64,000 nucleotides of DNA from Deltaproteobacteria bacterium. Its GTDB lineage: Bacteria > Myxococcota > Kuafuiibacteriia > Kuafuiibacteriales > Kuafuiibacteriaceae. Shown one piece after another: positions 24,111 to 32,217 of this stretch (positions are counted from its first letter, which is position 1; each line of letters begins with the position of its first letter). Location: NCBI GenBank assembly GCA_020632995.1, contig JACKEN010000015.1, forward strand, positions 62,001-126,000, in the 5' to 3' direction. Both the position numbers and the translations under genes were made by a program. A model generated the notes under the pieces. That model was not told the origin of the DNA, made no database searches, and saw only the letters and a program-made list of their open reading frames with translations.

Positions 24111-25282
24111 CACTCCTCCAGGGCCGCCACGCCGGGCAGCGTCTTGCCTTCCATGAACTCCATGGACGCCCCGCCCCCGGTGGAGACGTGGGTGATCTTG
24201 CTCGCGAGGCCGGTCTTGTTGAGCGCAGCCACCGAGTCACCGCCGCCCACCACCGACAGCCCCTTGGCGTCGGCGACCGCCTGGGCCACCGCGAAGGTGC
24301 CCTTCGCGAAGCTCTCCCACTCGAACACGCCCATCGGCCCGTTCCAGAAGATGGTGCCCGCCTCGGAGATGACCTTGGCGTAGGCGGCCCGGGTCTCGGG
24401 CCCGATGTCGAGGCCCATCATCCCGTCCTGGATCGTCTTGCACTCCACCGGCTCGGCGTGCTCGTCGAAGGTAGCCGCCACCACGTGGTCGGTCGGCAAG
24501 AGGAGTTGCACCTTGCGAGCCGCCGCGCCCTTGATGATCTGCTCGGCCGCGCCGACCTGATCGCGCTCCACCCGGCTCGAGCCCACCGGCACCCCGCGGG
24601 CCTCGAGGAAGGTGTAGGCCATCGCCCCGCCCACCAGGATCGCGTTGCAGCGCTCCACAAGGCTGGTGAGCACCGCGAGCTTGTCGCTCACCTTGGCCCC
24701 GCCCACGATCGCCACGAAGGGTCGCGCCGGGTCGTTGAGCGCCTTGCCGAGGTGCTCCAGCTCCTTGTTCATGAGGAAGCCAGCGCCCTTGTCGCGCACG
24801 AAGCGGATCATGCCGGTGGTGGACGCGTGGGCCCGGTGCGCGGTGCCGAAGGCGTCGTTCACGTAGACGTCGACACCGTCCGCGAGCGCCCTCGCGAAGT
24901 CCTCGGTGTTCTTCTCTTCGCCCTTGTGAAAGCGCAGGTTCTCCAAGAGGAGCACGTCGCCCTCGCGGAGGTCCTTCATGTTCTTCTTCACGCCGTCGCC
25001 CACGCAGTCGTCGGCGAAGACCACGTCCTGCCCGAGCAGGCCGGCCAGGTGCTGGCCCACCGGCTCGAGGGACATGTCGGCGTGGCGCTCGCCCTTGGGG
25101 CGGCCGAGGTGCGAGGCGAGCACCACCCGGGCGCCCTTCTCGATCGCGTAGCGGATGGTGGGGAGGGCGGCCTGGATGCGGGTGTCGTCGCCCACCACGC
25201 CGTCCTTCAGGGGCACGTTGAAGTCCACCCGGATGAAGGTGACCCGGCCCTCGAGGTCGAGCTTGTCGATGCTCCGAATCAT
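24110..25282 (-). CDS. pgk: Phosphoglycerate kinase
   Basis: Transfers phosphate from 1,3-bisphosphoglycerate to ADP in glycolysis. The 390-residue monomer has the N-terminal signature VTFIRVDFNVPLKDG, the substrate segment VVLASHLGRPKGE, and the nucleotide-binding C-terminal end SVVGGGDSVAALNKTG. It is downstream of gap with an 84-base gap containing a hairpin, and overlaps tpiA by one base. Confidence 0.97.
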   Translation of the reverse strand: MIRSIDKLDLEGRVTFIRVDFNVPLKDGVVGDDTRIQAALPTIRYAIEKGARVVLASHLGRPKGERHADMSLEPVGQHLAGLLGQDVVFADDCVGDGVKKNMKDLREGDVLLLENLRFHKGEEKNTEDFARALADGVDVYVNDAFGTAHRAHASTTGMIRFVRDKGAGFLMNKELEHLGKALNDPARPFVAIVGGAKVSDKLAVLTSLVERCNAILVGGAMAYTFLEARGVPVGSSRVERDQVGAAEQIIKGAAARKVQLLLPTDHVVAATFDEHAEPVECKTIQDGMMGLDIGPETRAAYAKVISEAGTIFWNGPMGVFEWESFAKGTFAVAQAVADAKGLSVVGGGDSVAALNKTGLASKITHVSTGGGASMEFMEGKTLPGVAALEE

Positions 25283-25301
25283 GTCAGTAGCTCCTCACGC
25301 C

Positions 25302-25343
25302 AAAACGCGAAGAGGCCGGGCGGTCTGCCCACCCGGCCTCTTC
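25302..25343 (-). terminator. Intercistronic hairpin between gap and pgk (possible attenuator or partial terminator)
   Basis: A perfect 12-bp inverted repeat, GAAGAGGCCGGG (25309-25320) and CCCGGCCTCTTC (25332-25343), with an 11-base loop, is followed on the minus strand by GCG and TTTT (25302-25305). It lies in the 84-base gap between gap and pgk. The short T-run suggests partial termination or mRNA 3'-end protection, which would raise gap mRNA relative to pgk-tpiA. Confidence 0.7.
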
Positions 25344-25366
25344 AGATTGTCGGGGTCTCGGGCGGA

Positions 25367-26380
25367 CTAGGCCGACTTCGACGCCATGTACCGGGCCAGG
25401 TCGATGACGCGGTTCGAGTAGCCCCACTCGTTGTCGTACCAGGCCACGACCTTGGCCATGGTGTCCGACATCACCTCGGTGAGGCCCAGATCCACGGTGG
25501 AGCTGGCCGGGTCACCGTTGAAGTCGATGGACACCAGGGGCTCGTTGGTCGCCGCGAGCACGCCCTTCAGCGGGCCGTTGGCGGCGGCGCTCAGCGCCTC
25601 GTTGATGGCCTCCTTGGTGACGTTCTTCTTCATCACCACGGTGAGGTCGACCACCGACACGTTCTTGGTGGGCACGCGCATCGCGAAGCCGTTCAGCTTG
25701 CCCTTCAGCTCGGGGAGCACCAGGCCCACCGCCTTGGCCGCGCCGGTGGTGGTGGGGATCATGCTCTCGCCCGCCGCACGGGCCCGACGCAGGTCGGAGT
25801 GGGGCAGGTCGAGGATGCGCTGATCGTTGGTGATCGCGTGGATGGTGGTCATCAGGCCGTGCTCGATGCCGAACGAGTCGTTCAGCACCTTGGCCACCGG
25901 CGCCAGGCAGTTCGTCGTGCAAGACGCGTTGCTCACCACGAAGTGCTTCGAGGGATCGTAGCTCTCGTGGTTCACGCCGAAGCAGAAGGTGCCGTCCACG
26001 TTCCCCTTGGCGGGGGCGGAGATGACGACCCGCTTGGCGCCCGCGGTGATGTGGGCGCGCGCCTTGTCACCGTCGGTGAAGCGGCCCGAGCACTCGAGGA
26101 CGATGTCCGCGCCGAGGTCGCCCCACGGCAGCTTGGCGGGGTCGGGCTGCGCCACGATCTGGATCTTGTCCCCGTTGACCGTGAGGCTGCTCTCGCCGAC
26201 CTCGACCTGGCCCGAGAAGCGCCCGTGGATCGAGTCGTACTTGAAGAGGTGCCCGAGGGTGTGGGCATCCGTGAGGTCGTTGATGGCCACGACATCGAAG
26301 CCGTGGTCCTTCGTGTTCTGCAGCGCCCGGAGGACGCAGCGGCCGATGCGGCCAAAACCGTTGATGGCGATACGCGTCAT
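25367..26380 (-). CDS. gap: Glyceraldehyde-3-phosphate dehydrogenase
   Basis: NAD(P)-dependent oxidation and phosphorylation of glyceraldehyde-3-phosphate. The 337-residue product begins MTRIAINGFGRIGRCVLRAL, contains the active-site SNASCTTNCLAPV with the nucleophilic Cys, and ends with WYDNEWGYSNRVIDLARYM. The ATG at 26380 is chosen because longer in-frame translation adds unrelated sequence. The Asn-Asp pair in VVAINDLTD suits NAD use. It is the first gene of the glycolytic operon, and a hairpin follows it. Confidence 0.97.
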   Translation of the reverse strand: MTRIAINGFGRIGRCVLRALQNTKDHGFDVVAINDLTDAHTLGHLFKYDSIHGRFSGQVEVGESSLTVNGDKIQIVAQPDPAKLPWGDLGADIVLECSGRFTDGDKARAHITAGAKRVVISAPAKGNVDGTFCFGVNHESYDPSKHFVVSNASCTTNCLAPVAKVLNDSFGIEHGLMTTIHAITNDQRILDLPHSDLRRARAAGESMIPTTTGAAKAVGLVLPELKGKLNGFAMRVPTKNVSVVDLTVVMKKNVTKEAINEALSAAANGPLKGVLAATNEPLVSIDFNGDPASSTVDLGLTEVMSDTMAKVVAWYDNEWGYSNRVIDLARYMASKSA

Positions 26381-26419
26381 GGCTTCTTCTCGCTCCTGGG
26401 GCGTATGAGCCCCGGGCGT

Positions 26420-26448
26420 CGTCTCGCAGAATCCGGGGGGCGGGTCAA
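26420..26448 (-). promoter_or_regulatory. Predicted promoter of the gap operon
   Basis: Minus-strand TTGACC (26443-26448) and GAGACG (26420-26425) are separated by 17 bases; transcription would start near 26413, about 33 bases before the gap ATG. The -10 box is poor, so confidence rests mainly on the -35 box and position. It is divergent from the promoter of the P5C dehydrogenase gene; the two -35 boxes are 28 bases apart. Confidence 0.4.
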
Positions 26449-26476
26449 CAAGGCATGAGGGTAGGACACGCCCCCC

Positions 26477-26513
26477 TTGACCCATGTTGCGGCGGCAGCC
26501 AAAACCTGCCGCC
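26477..26513 (+). promoter_or_regulatory. Predicted promoter and start-proximal inverted repeat of the P5C dehydrogenase gene
   Basis: TTGACC (26477-26482) and CAAAAC (26500-26505) have a 17-base spacer, placing the transcript start at or within a few bases of the ATG at 26514. An 8-bp perfect inverted repeat, GGCGGCAG (26491-26498) and CTGCCGCC (26506-26513), brackets the -10 box and touches the start codon, so it may be an operator. No Shine-Dalgarno sequence is present. Confidence 0.42.
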
Positions 26514-28136
26514 ATGAGCGGAATCTCGCGCATCCCCGAACCTCGCAACGAGCTCGCCAAGGGCTACACCGCCGGGAGCCCGGAGCGGGCTGAAGTGGTC
26601 CGGGTCCTGGACGACCTGGCGGGCAAGGTCGCGGACGTCCCGCTCTACATCGGGCACGAGCGCGTATTCACCGGGCAGACCGCCGACGTGACCATGCCCC
26701 ACGCCCACCGGCACGTCCTCGCCACCGCCCACCAGGGCGGCGCGGCCGAGGTCGAAAAGGCGATCGCGGCGGCCGAGGCGGCCCGGCCGGCGTGGGCGGC
26801 GATGGACTTCGACGCCCGGGCCGCGATCCTGTTGAAGGCGGCGGACATGCTCACCGGGCCGTGGCGCGCCACGATGAACGCGGCCACCATGCTCGGGCAG
26901 TCCAAGACCGTGCACCAGGCCGAGATCGAGGCGGCGTGCGAGCTGGCGGACTTCTGGCGCTTCAACGTCGCCTTCGCCCGCCAGATCATGGAGGACCAGC
27001 CCATCTCGCCCGACGGGCAGTGGAACCGGGTCCAGTACCGCCCCCTGGATGGCTTCGTGTTCGCGGTGAGCCCCTTCAACTTCACCGCCATCGCGGGGAA
27101 CCTGCCGACCGCGCCCGCCCTGATGGGGAACACCGTGGTGTGGAAGCCCGCCCCCACCCAGATGCTCTCCGCCCACTACCTGATGGAGCTCCTCCTGCAG
27201 GCTGGCCTGCCCCCGGGGGTGGTGAACCTGGTGCAGGGCCCGCCCCAGGAGATCGGCGCCGCGGCGCTCGCCAGCCCCATGCTGGCCGGCCTGCACTTCA
27301 CCGGGAGCACCGGCACCTTCCAGCACCTGTGGCGTGAGATCGGCACCAACATCCACGGCTACCGGCAGTACCCGCGCATCGTGGGTGAGACCGGGGGCAA
27401 GGACTTCATCTTCGCCCACCCCTCCGCCGACGTGAGCGCGCTGGCGTGCGCGATCGTGCGGGGCGGCTACGAGTACCAGGGCCAGAAGTGCAGCGCCGCC
27501 TCGCGCATCTACGTGCCCCGCTCGCTGTGGCCGAAGCTGAAGGACGACGTGGTGGCCCAGATCGAGTCGATCAAGATGGGCGACGTCCGGAACTTCGAGA
27601 ACTTCATGGGCGCGGTCATCGACGAGCGCGCGTTCGAGAAGATCACCGGCTACGTGAAGCTGGCCCACGCGAGCGGCGACTGCGAGGTCCTGGCCGGCGG
27701 CACCTTCGACCGCGAGGTGGGCTGGTTCGTGCGCCCGACCCTGGTCGAGACCACCGACCCCAAGCACCGGCTCATGGCCGAGGAGATCTTCGGCCCGGTG
27801 GTGACGCTCTACGTCTACGACGACGCCCGGGAGGAGGACGCCCTCACCCTGTGCGACACCACCGCGCCCTACGCGCTCACCGGGGCGGTGTTCGCCCAGG
27901 ACCGCTACGCGGTGGAGCGCATCGCCCACCGGCTCCAGGGCACCGCGGGGAACTTCTACATCAACGACAAGCCCACCGGGGCGGTGGTGGGGCAGCAGCC
28001 CTTCGGCGGCGGCCGTGCCTCGGGCACCAACGACAAGGCGGGCTCGATGGCGAACCTCCTGCGCTGGACCTCGGCCCGCGCGATCAAGGAGACCTTCGTG
28101 CCGCCCACCCAGTACCGCTACCCCTACCAGGGCTGA
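26514..28136 (+). CDS. L-glutamate gamma-semialdehyde (P5C) dehydrogenase
   Basis: NAD-dependent oxidation of glutamate semialdehyde (from pyrroline-5-carboxylate) to glutamate in proline catabolism. The 540-residue protein is a stand-alone aldehyde dehydrogenase of the P5CDH group. GFVFAVSPFNFTAIAGNLPTAPALMGN is in the NAD domain, the general-base Glu in RIVGETGGKDF, and the nucleophile Cys in YEYQGQKCSAASR. EEIFGPVVTLYVY and QQPFGGGRASGTNDKAG mark the C-terminal part. The ATG at 26514 gives MSGISRIPEPRNELAKGY, typical of the family. No proline dehydrogenase is adjacent; proC, the opposing biosynthetic enzyme, lies 15 kb away. Confidence 0.9.
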   Translation: MSGISRIPEPRNELAKGYTAGSPERAEVVRVLDDLAGKVADVPLYIGHERVFTGQTADVTMPHAHRHVLATAHQGGAAEVEKAIAAAEAARPAWAAMDFDARAAILLKAADMLTGPWRATMNAATMLGQSKTVHQAEIEAACELADFWRFNVAFARQIMEDQPISPDGQWNRVQYRPLDGFVFAVSPFNFTAIAGNLPTAPALMGNTVVWKPAPTQMLSAHYLMELLLQAGLPPGVVNLVQGPPQEIGAAALASPMLAGLHFTGSTGTFQHLWREIGTNIHGYRQYPRIVGETGGKDFIFAHPSADVSALACAIVRGGYEYQGQKCSAASRIYVPRSLWPKLKDDVVAQIESIKMGDVRNFENFMGAVIDERAFEKITGYVKLAHASGDCEVLAGGTFDREVGWFVRPTLVETTDPKHRLMAEEIFGPVVTLYVYDDAREEDALTLCDTTAPYALTGAVFAQDRYAVERIAHRLQGTAGNFYINDKPTGAVVGQQPFGGGRASGTNDKAGSMANLLRWTSARAIKETFVPPTQYRYPYQG

Positions 28137-28197
28137 GCCCGCGCCCTGCGACCATTTGCCGCGCCCCATGGCGCCGCCACCCTGGCCGAATGGGACG

Positions 28198-28743
28198 ATG
28201 ATGAAGGGCATGAAACGCTCCTTCCTCTTGATGGCCCTCGTCCTGGCGGCCAGCCCCGCGGCCCGCGCCGCCGAGGAGCCCTCCCCCACCGAGGTGGCCC
28301 CCCGCTTCGGGGTCAGCGCCTCCGAGACCCTGGCCTCCACCCCCGACCAGCGCGCGACGTCACGGCAGATCGGCCTCAGGATCCTCTCCCTGTGCCCGAA
28401 CTGCCCCCGCAGCAACGTCTCCGACGGCAGCTGCTACTGGTCGCGGATCAGCCGGGTGGTGATCCTGAACGCGGTGGTGCGAGGCTACGACGAGGAGACG
28501 ATCGTGAAGACGTACAACGAGGTGTACGGGCCCCAGGTCCTCGCCTCGGGCACCGAGCGGGGCCTGGCCATGGCGGCCTGGATCTTCCCGTACGTGGTGG
28601 GGGTCCTGAGCTTCCTGGCGATCCTGCTGTTGGGCCGCCGGCTCAAGCGGCGCCAGGCCCTGCGGGAAGAGAAGGTGCCCGAGCCGGTGCGCGACGCGGC
28701 GGCCCAGGCCGAGCTGGCGGCGGAGCTCGAAGCCCTGGAGTAG
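28198..28743 (+). CDS. CcmH/CycL-like cytochrome c maturation protein
   Basis: This is a 181-residue exported, membrane-anchored protein. A signal peptide ends near AARAAEE. The core LRILSLCPNCPRSNVSDGSCYWSRI holds a CxxC pair (CPNC), and VVRGYDEETIVKTYNEVYGPQVLASG matches the CcmH core around GYSDxEI...YG..VL. A helix (IFPYVVGVLSFLAILLLG) and a charged tail follow. CcmH reduces apocytochrome cysteines for haem attachment; other ccm genes are not nearby, but the window has a dihaem cytochrome at 7.0 kb. Three in-frame ATGs (28198, 28201, 28210) are possible starts. Confidence 0.72.
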   Translation: MMKGMKRSFLLMALVLAASPAARAAEEPSPTEVAPRFGVSASETLASTPDQRATSRQIGLRILSLCPNCPRSNVSDGSCYWSRISRVVILNAVVRGYDEETIVKTYNEVYGPQVLASGTERGLAMAAWIFPYVVGVLSFLAILLLGRRLKRRQALREEKVPEPVRDAAAQAELAAELEALE

Positions 28744-28751
28744 CCCTGCTA

Positions 28752-30029
28752 TCAGGCCAACAGGCCTGGGAGCTCACCCTCCCCGTGGGTGGCGTTCCCG
28801 AAGCTCGGGTTGTCGAGCCCCATCGCGTGGCAGAGCGAGGTGAGGAGCTTGCCGTGCGACTCCCCGGTGTAGTGCAGGTAGCGCCCCGGGCGTAGCCGCC
28901 CCGAGCCGCCGCCCGCGATGACGATCGGCATGTCCTCGCAGTGGTGGGTGATCCGGTCGCCGACCTCGGTCATCCACAGGACGATGGAGTGATCGAGCAG
29001 GCTGCCTTGCGGTTCGGTCGGCTCCGGGATCGCGGCCAGCCGGTCGAGCAGGTAGAGGAACTGCTCCGAGAACCACCGCTCGCCCTGGATGAACTGCAAG
29101 CCGCCCTGCGAGGTCGCCCCCACCACGTGCGACAGGGAGTGGTGGCTCTCCGCGTGGTTGAGCCAGGTGAAGACGGTGGGCGAGGCCGCCATGCTCCACT
29201 GCAGCGAGGCCACCCGCGTCAGGTCGCAGGCCAGGGCCGCCACCATGAGGTCGGTCTGGGCGCGCCCGAGGGCGGGGAAGTTGTCGTTCTGCCAGGGGTC
29301 GAGCTGGCTCAGGGCGGGCACGTCGGGGCACTCGGGCCCGGGCTCGAGCGCGCGCTCCATCTGGCGCAGGGACTCGAGGTGGAGCTCCAGCTTCTGGCGC
29401 TCCTCGCCCGACAGGCGCGCAGACAGGCTCCGGGCGTCCTCCCGCACCACATCGAGCACGCTCTGCTGGCGGGCGAGGCGGCGCAGGGCGTCCTCCCCCG
29501 GCCCCTGGAAGAGGCGGCGGAACACGTCGCGCGGATCCTCGTTGCTCGGCACGGTCTGGCCGGTGCCCGAGAAGCTCATCCGCGCCTCGGGGATCAGGCC
29601 CCAGATGCTGCACTGGACCCCCAGCTCGAGCGACGGGAAGCGCGGCCCCGACGGCAGGCGCGAGGCCACGTACTGGTCGAGCGACATGCCGTTGGTCACC
29701 GACGGCACGTTCTCGCGAAAGCCGATGTTGGTGAGCATCCGGACCATGCCGGAGTAGTGCTCCACCCCCTCGGTGTAGGCCACGCCGTCGACCACCGTGA
29801 GGTCCTGCCAGCGCCGGGCCAGGGGCTCGAGGATGCTCCCCTCACCGAACTCCATCCGCGACCCGTTCATGGTGGGCCGCCACACGTCGTGCTCGGTGCC
29901 GTCGGGGCTGAAGACGATGATCAGCCGGCGCGCCGCGGGCGCGGCCTGGGCCCGGGCCGCCCCGCCGTCGAGGAGCCGCGCCCCGAGGATGGCGGACCCC
30001 AGCGAGCCCAGGAAGGACCGGCGATCCAC
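28752..30029 (-). CDS. DUF1552 family protein with Tat signal
   Basis: This is a 425-residue exported protein. The N-terminus carries a twin-arginine motif (DRRSFLGSLGSAILG) and a hydrophobic stretch ending in ARAQA. The rest matches DUF1552, found mainly in Myxococcota and Planctomycetes: RLIIVFSPDGTEHDVWRP, EHYSGMVRMLTN, LNHAESHHSLSH, LWMTEVGDRITHHCEDMPIVIAGGG. The conserved His and Asp residues suggest a metal-dependent hydrolase of the alkaline-phosphatase type, which is unproven. The GTG at 30029 is preferred over one at 30071 because it puts the Arg pair at the N-terminus and lies seven bases after a TTGACC/TTCTCC promoter. Confidence 0.82.
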   Translation of the reverse strand: MDRRSFLGSLGSAILGARLLDGGAARAQAAPAARRLIIVFSPDGTEHDVWRPTMNGSRMEFGEGSILEPLARRWQDLTVVDGVAYTEGVEHYSGMVRMLTNIGFRENVPSVTNGMSLDQYVASRLPSGPRFPSLELGVQCSIWGLIPEARMSFSGTGQTVPSNEDPRDVFRRLFQGPGEDALRRLARQQSVLDVVREDARSLSARLSGEERQKLELHLESLRQMERALEPGPECPDVPALSQLDPWQNDNFPALGRAQTDLMVAALACDLTRVASLQWSMAASPTVFTWLNHAESHHSLSHVVGATSQGGLQFIQGERWFSEQFLYLLDRLAAIPEPTEPQGSLLDHSIVLWMTEVGDRITHHCEDMPIVIAGGGSGRLRPGRYLHYTGESHGKLLTSLCHAMGLDNPSFGNATHGEGELPGLLA

Positions 30030-30036
30030 GCCAAGA

Positions 30037-30065
30037 GGAGAACCGAACGCGGGCCCCCGGGTCAA
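30037..30065 (-). promoter_or_regulatory. Predicted leaderless promoter of the DUF1552 gene
   Basis: On the minus strand TTGACC (30060-30065) and TTCTCC (30037-30042) are 17 bases apart, followed by seven bases and the GTG at 30029. It overlies the intergenic junction with the TPR-cNMP gene, whose stop is at 30068. This geometry supports the shorter start of DUF1552. Confidence 0.42.
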
Positions 30066-30067
30066 CG

Positions 30068-31573
30068 TCACCGGGCCGCGTTCTGCTGGCGCAGGCGCTC
30101 GCCCAGGGTCTTCACGAAGCTCTTGTAGACGCGCAGCGCGATGAGGTCGTGCTCGAACATGAAGGTCTCGAAGCGCTGCCGGTCGATGAAGAGCGTCTTC
30201 ACCTCGTCGAGCGCCTTCACCCGGGCCGAGGTGGGCACGTCGTCCACCAGGGACATCTCACCCACGAACTTCCCCGGCGGCAGGCGCGCGAGCACCGTCT
30301 CCTGGCCCCCGTTCAGCACCTTCGAGACCTGCATGTGCCCTTCGCGCGAGATGTACAGGCCGGTCCCGGGGTGCCCCTGCTCGATGATGATCGCCCCGGC
30401 CGGGAAGCTGACCTGCTGGCAGACCTGATAGAACGCCTTCATCTCGTCCAGGGTCAGCTCCGCGAAGATCGGGAGCTGCTTGAGCACCTCGTAGCCCTGC
30501 ATCCGCTGCACGTAGCCGATCGGCACGGTGGTGGCGGGCCGCGGCGGCCCCGCCATGTGCAGCGTCGGCGGGTCGAGATCCGCCACCGGCGGCTGACCGG
30601 CCGGCGCCGAGCGGTCGGTGCGCGCCTCGAGCGGGCTGCCCGCCCGGATCACCGCGAAGGGGTCGGTGGTCGCCGCGTGCACCCGCGGCCCCGCGCTCGG
30701 GAGCACGGTGGGGTCGACCGGCGCGAAGGGGTCGGTGACCTGCCCGACCTTCGCGGTCCCCGCGTTCAGGGCGCGCAAGCACTCCTGCACGTCCTTGTAG
30801 CCGGCGTCGTAGCCGGCCACGAGGTTGAAGGCGGTGCGGGCCTGCTCGGCCTTGCCGCCCTCCCACATCAGGCGGCCGAGGCGGTAGGCGAGCTCTGCCT
30901 GCAACTTGTCCTGCAACTGCTGGCCCGACGGGAGGGCCGCGGCGAGTCGCTGGGCGGCCAGGTCGCGGCGCCCCATCCGCACCAGGACCTCGGAGAGCAG
31001 CCCCACCGCGTGGATGAAGCGCGGCTCCCCCGGCGCCACCTGGGCCAGGACCTGGGCCGCGCGCTGATCTTCGCTCGCCTGGATGAAGAGCTGCCCCGCG
31101 CCCACCGGGTCCCCCGCCTTCTCGAGCGCCCCCGCGGCCTCGCGGACCCGCTTCTCCTTGAAGTAGATCTCGGCCGCGCGGCGGTGCTCGCCCGCCTTCT
31201 CGAGCATCCGCGCCGCGCCCAGCTTGTCGCCCTTCTTGACCAGGCACTCGCCCGCCTTGGCGTACTGGTAGCTGGCCGCGTGGGCCTTGGCCGCGGCCGA
31301 CCACTCCCCCAGCTCCTCGCACGCCACCGCGGCGCGCCCGTAGTCGCGGGAGCGGTAGAAGAGGTTGGCGATCGACTTCTTCATCGGGGTGGAGGCCCCG
31401 GTGAACTCGGCCCACAGCTGGGCCCCCACCGTCTCCTGCACGCACGACTCGTACAGGCCCACCGCCTGGTCCACGTCGCCCTTGGCGAGGAGGCGGCGCA
31501 GCTGCTCGATCACCTTGCCGGTGGCGACGAAGGAGCCCTCGTTCTCCCCACCTTCGTTGAACTCCCACTCCAT
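30068..31573 (-). CDS. TPR-repeat protein with C-terminal cyclic-nucleotide-binding domain
   Basis: This is a 501-residue cytosolic protein. Residues about 20-230 are TPR-like helical repeats (DYGRAAVACEELGEWSAAAKAHAASY, GDKLGAARMLEKAGEHRRAAEIYF, KRVREAAGALEKAGDPVGAG). A Pro/Thr/Ala linker spans about 240-350. The C-terminal 140 residues form a CRP-type cNMP-binding domain (LKQLPIFAELTLDEMKAFYQVC, GKFVGEMSLVDDVPTSARVKALDEV). No helix-turn-helix follows, so it is not a CRP-like DNA-binding regulator. A signalling scaffold role is inferred. The start is MEWEFNEGG at 31573, with an ATG at 31582 as alternative; no Shine-Dalgarno sequence is clear. Confidence 0.83.
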   Translation of the reverse strand: MEWEFNEGGENEGSFVATGKVIEQLRRLLAKGDVDQAVGLYESCVQETVGAQLWAEFTGASTPMKKSIANLFYRSRDYGRAAVACEELGEWSAAAKAHAASYQYAKAGECLVKKGDKLGAARMLEKAGEHRRAAEIYFKEKRVREAAGALEKAGDPVGAGQLFIQASEDQRAAQVLAQVAPGEPRFIHAVGLLSEVLVRMGRRDLAAQRLAAALPSGQQLQDKLQAELAYRLGRLMWEGGKAEQARTAFNLVAGYDAGYKDVQECLRALNAGTAKVGQVTDPFAPVDPTVLPSAGPRVHAATTDPFAVIRAGSPLEARTDRSAPAGQPPVADLDPPTLHMAGPPRPATTVPIGYVQRMQGYEVLKQLPIFAELTLDEMKAFYQVCQQVSFPAGAIIIEQGHPGTGLYISREGHMQVSKVLNGGQETVLARLPPGKFVGEMSLVDDVPTSARVKALDEVKTLFIDRQRFETFMFEHDLIALRVYKSFVKTLGERLRQQNAAR

Positions 31574-31671
31574 GAAGGCCATGGCGCGCCATGCTCGCAC
31601 GCTCCTCACCGCCGACGGAACCCCGGGCCTCGCCCTTGGGCCTGGAATGAGAATCACGCTAGCCTGCGTGC

Positions 31672-32217
31672 GTGCTGACCCTGCTCGCCACCCTCTGGGT
31701 CTGTACCGCGACCGCGACGGTGGCCGCCCCCGACTACGATCGGGACGGCGTCCCCGACCTCGAGGACGACTGCCCCACGGATCCGGGCGACGCCATAGGC
31801 CGCGGCTGCCCCGGCGTGGTGGCCCCGACCCCCGAGCCCCCGCCGCCGCCCGCCCGGGTCGCGGTGCAGGCGGATCGCCTCGACCTGAAGGAGCCGGTGT
31901 TCTTCCAGACCGGCTCCGCCCGGATCGACCCGAGGAGCTTCCCGCTCCTCGACGACGCGGCCGCCGCGCTCCTCGGCCTGCCCCCCGCGACCCGGGTGGC
32001 GATCGAGGGCCACACCGACGACCGGGGCCGCCGGGCCGCCAACGTGCGGCTCTCCCTGCAGCGGGCCCAGGCGGTGGTGACGTACCTGGTGAAGCGCGGG
32101 GTCCCGAAGGCCCGCCTCTCGGCCCGGGGGCACGGCCCGGATCGCCCGATCGCCCCCAACGACACCGAGGCCGGTCGGGCGCAGAACCGCCGGGTCGAGG
32201 TGTTGATCGGGCCATGA
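31672..32217 (+). CDS. OmpA-family peptidoglycan-binding protein
   Basis: This is a 181-residue exported protein. The hydrophobic N-terminus is followed by a thrombospondin-type-3-like unit (DYDRDGVPDLEDDCP), a Pro linker, and a C-terminal OmpA-like domain. It has FQTGSARIDPRSFPLLDDAAAAL, RVAIEGHTDDRGRRAANVRLSLQRAQAV and GHGPDRPIAPNDTEAGRAQNRRVEVLI, with Asp and Arg residues that contact peptidoglycan in the family. The GTG at 31672 follows a TAGCCT box by six bases, with TTGGGC 18 bases upstream of that, so the mRNA may be leaderless. Its stop overlaps the next start (ATGA). Confidence 0.88.
   Translation: MLTLLATLWVCTATATVAAPDYDRDGVPDLEDDCPTDPGDAIGRGCPGVVAPTPEPPPPPARVAVQADRLDLKEPVFFQTGSARIDPRSFPLLDDAAAALLGLPPATRVAIEGHTDDRGRRAANVRLSLQRAQAVVTYLVKRGVPKARLSARGHGPDRPIAPNDTEAGRAQNRRVEVLIGP

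Noticed and set aside
26495..26509. Iterated palindrome with a 15-base spacing at the P5C dehydrogenase start
   Set aside because: GCAGCCAAAACCTGC has one base too many in the spacer to fit GCAR-N6-YTGC; it is treated as a separate inverted repeat.
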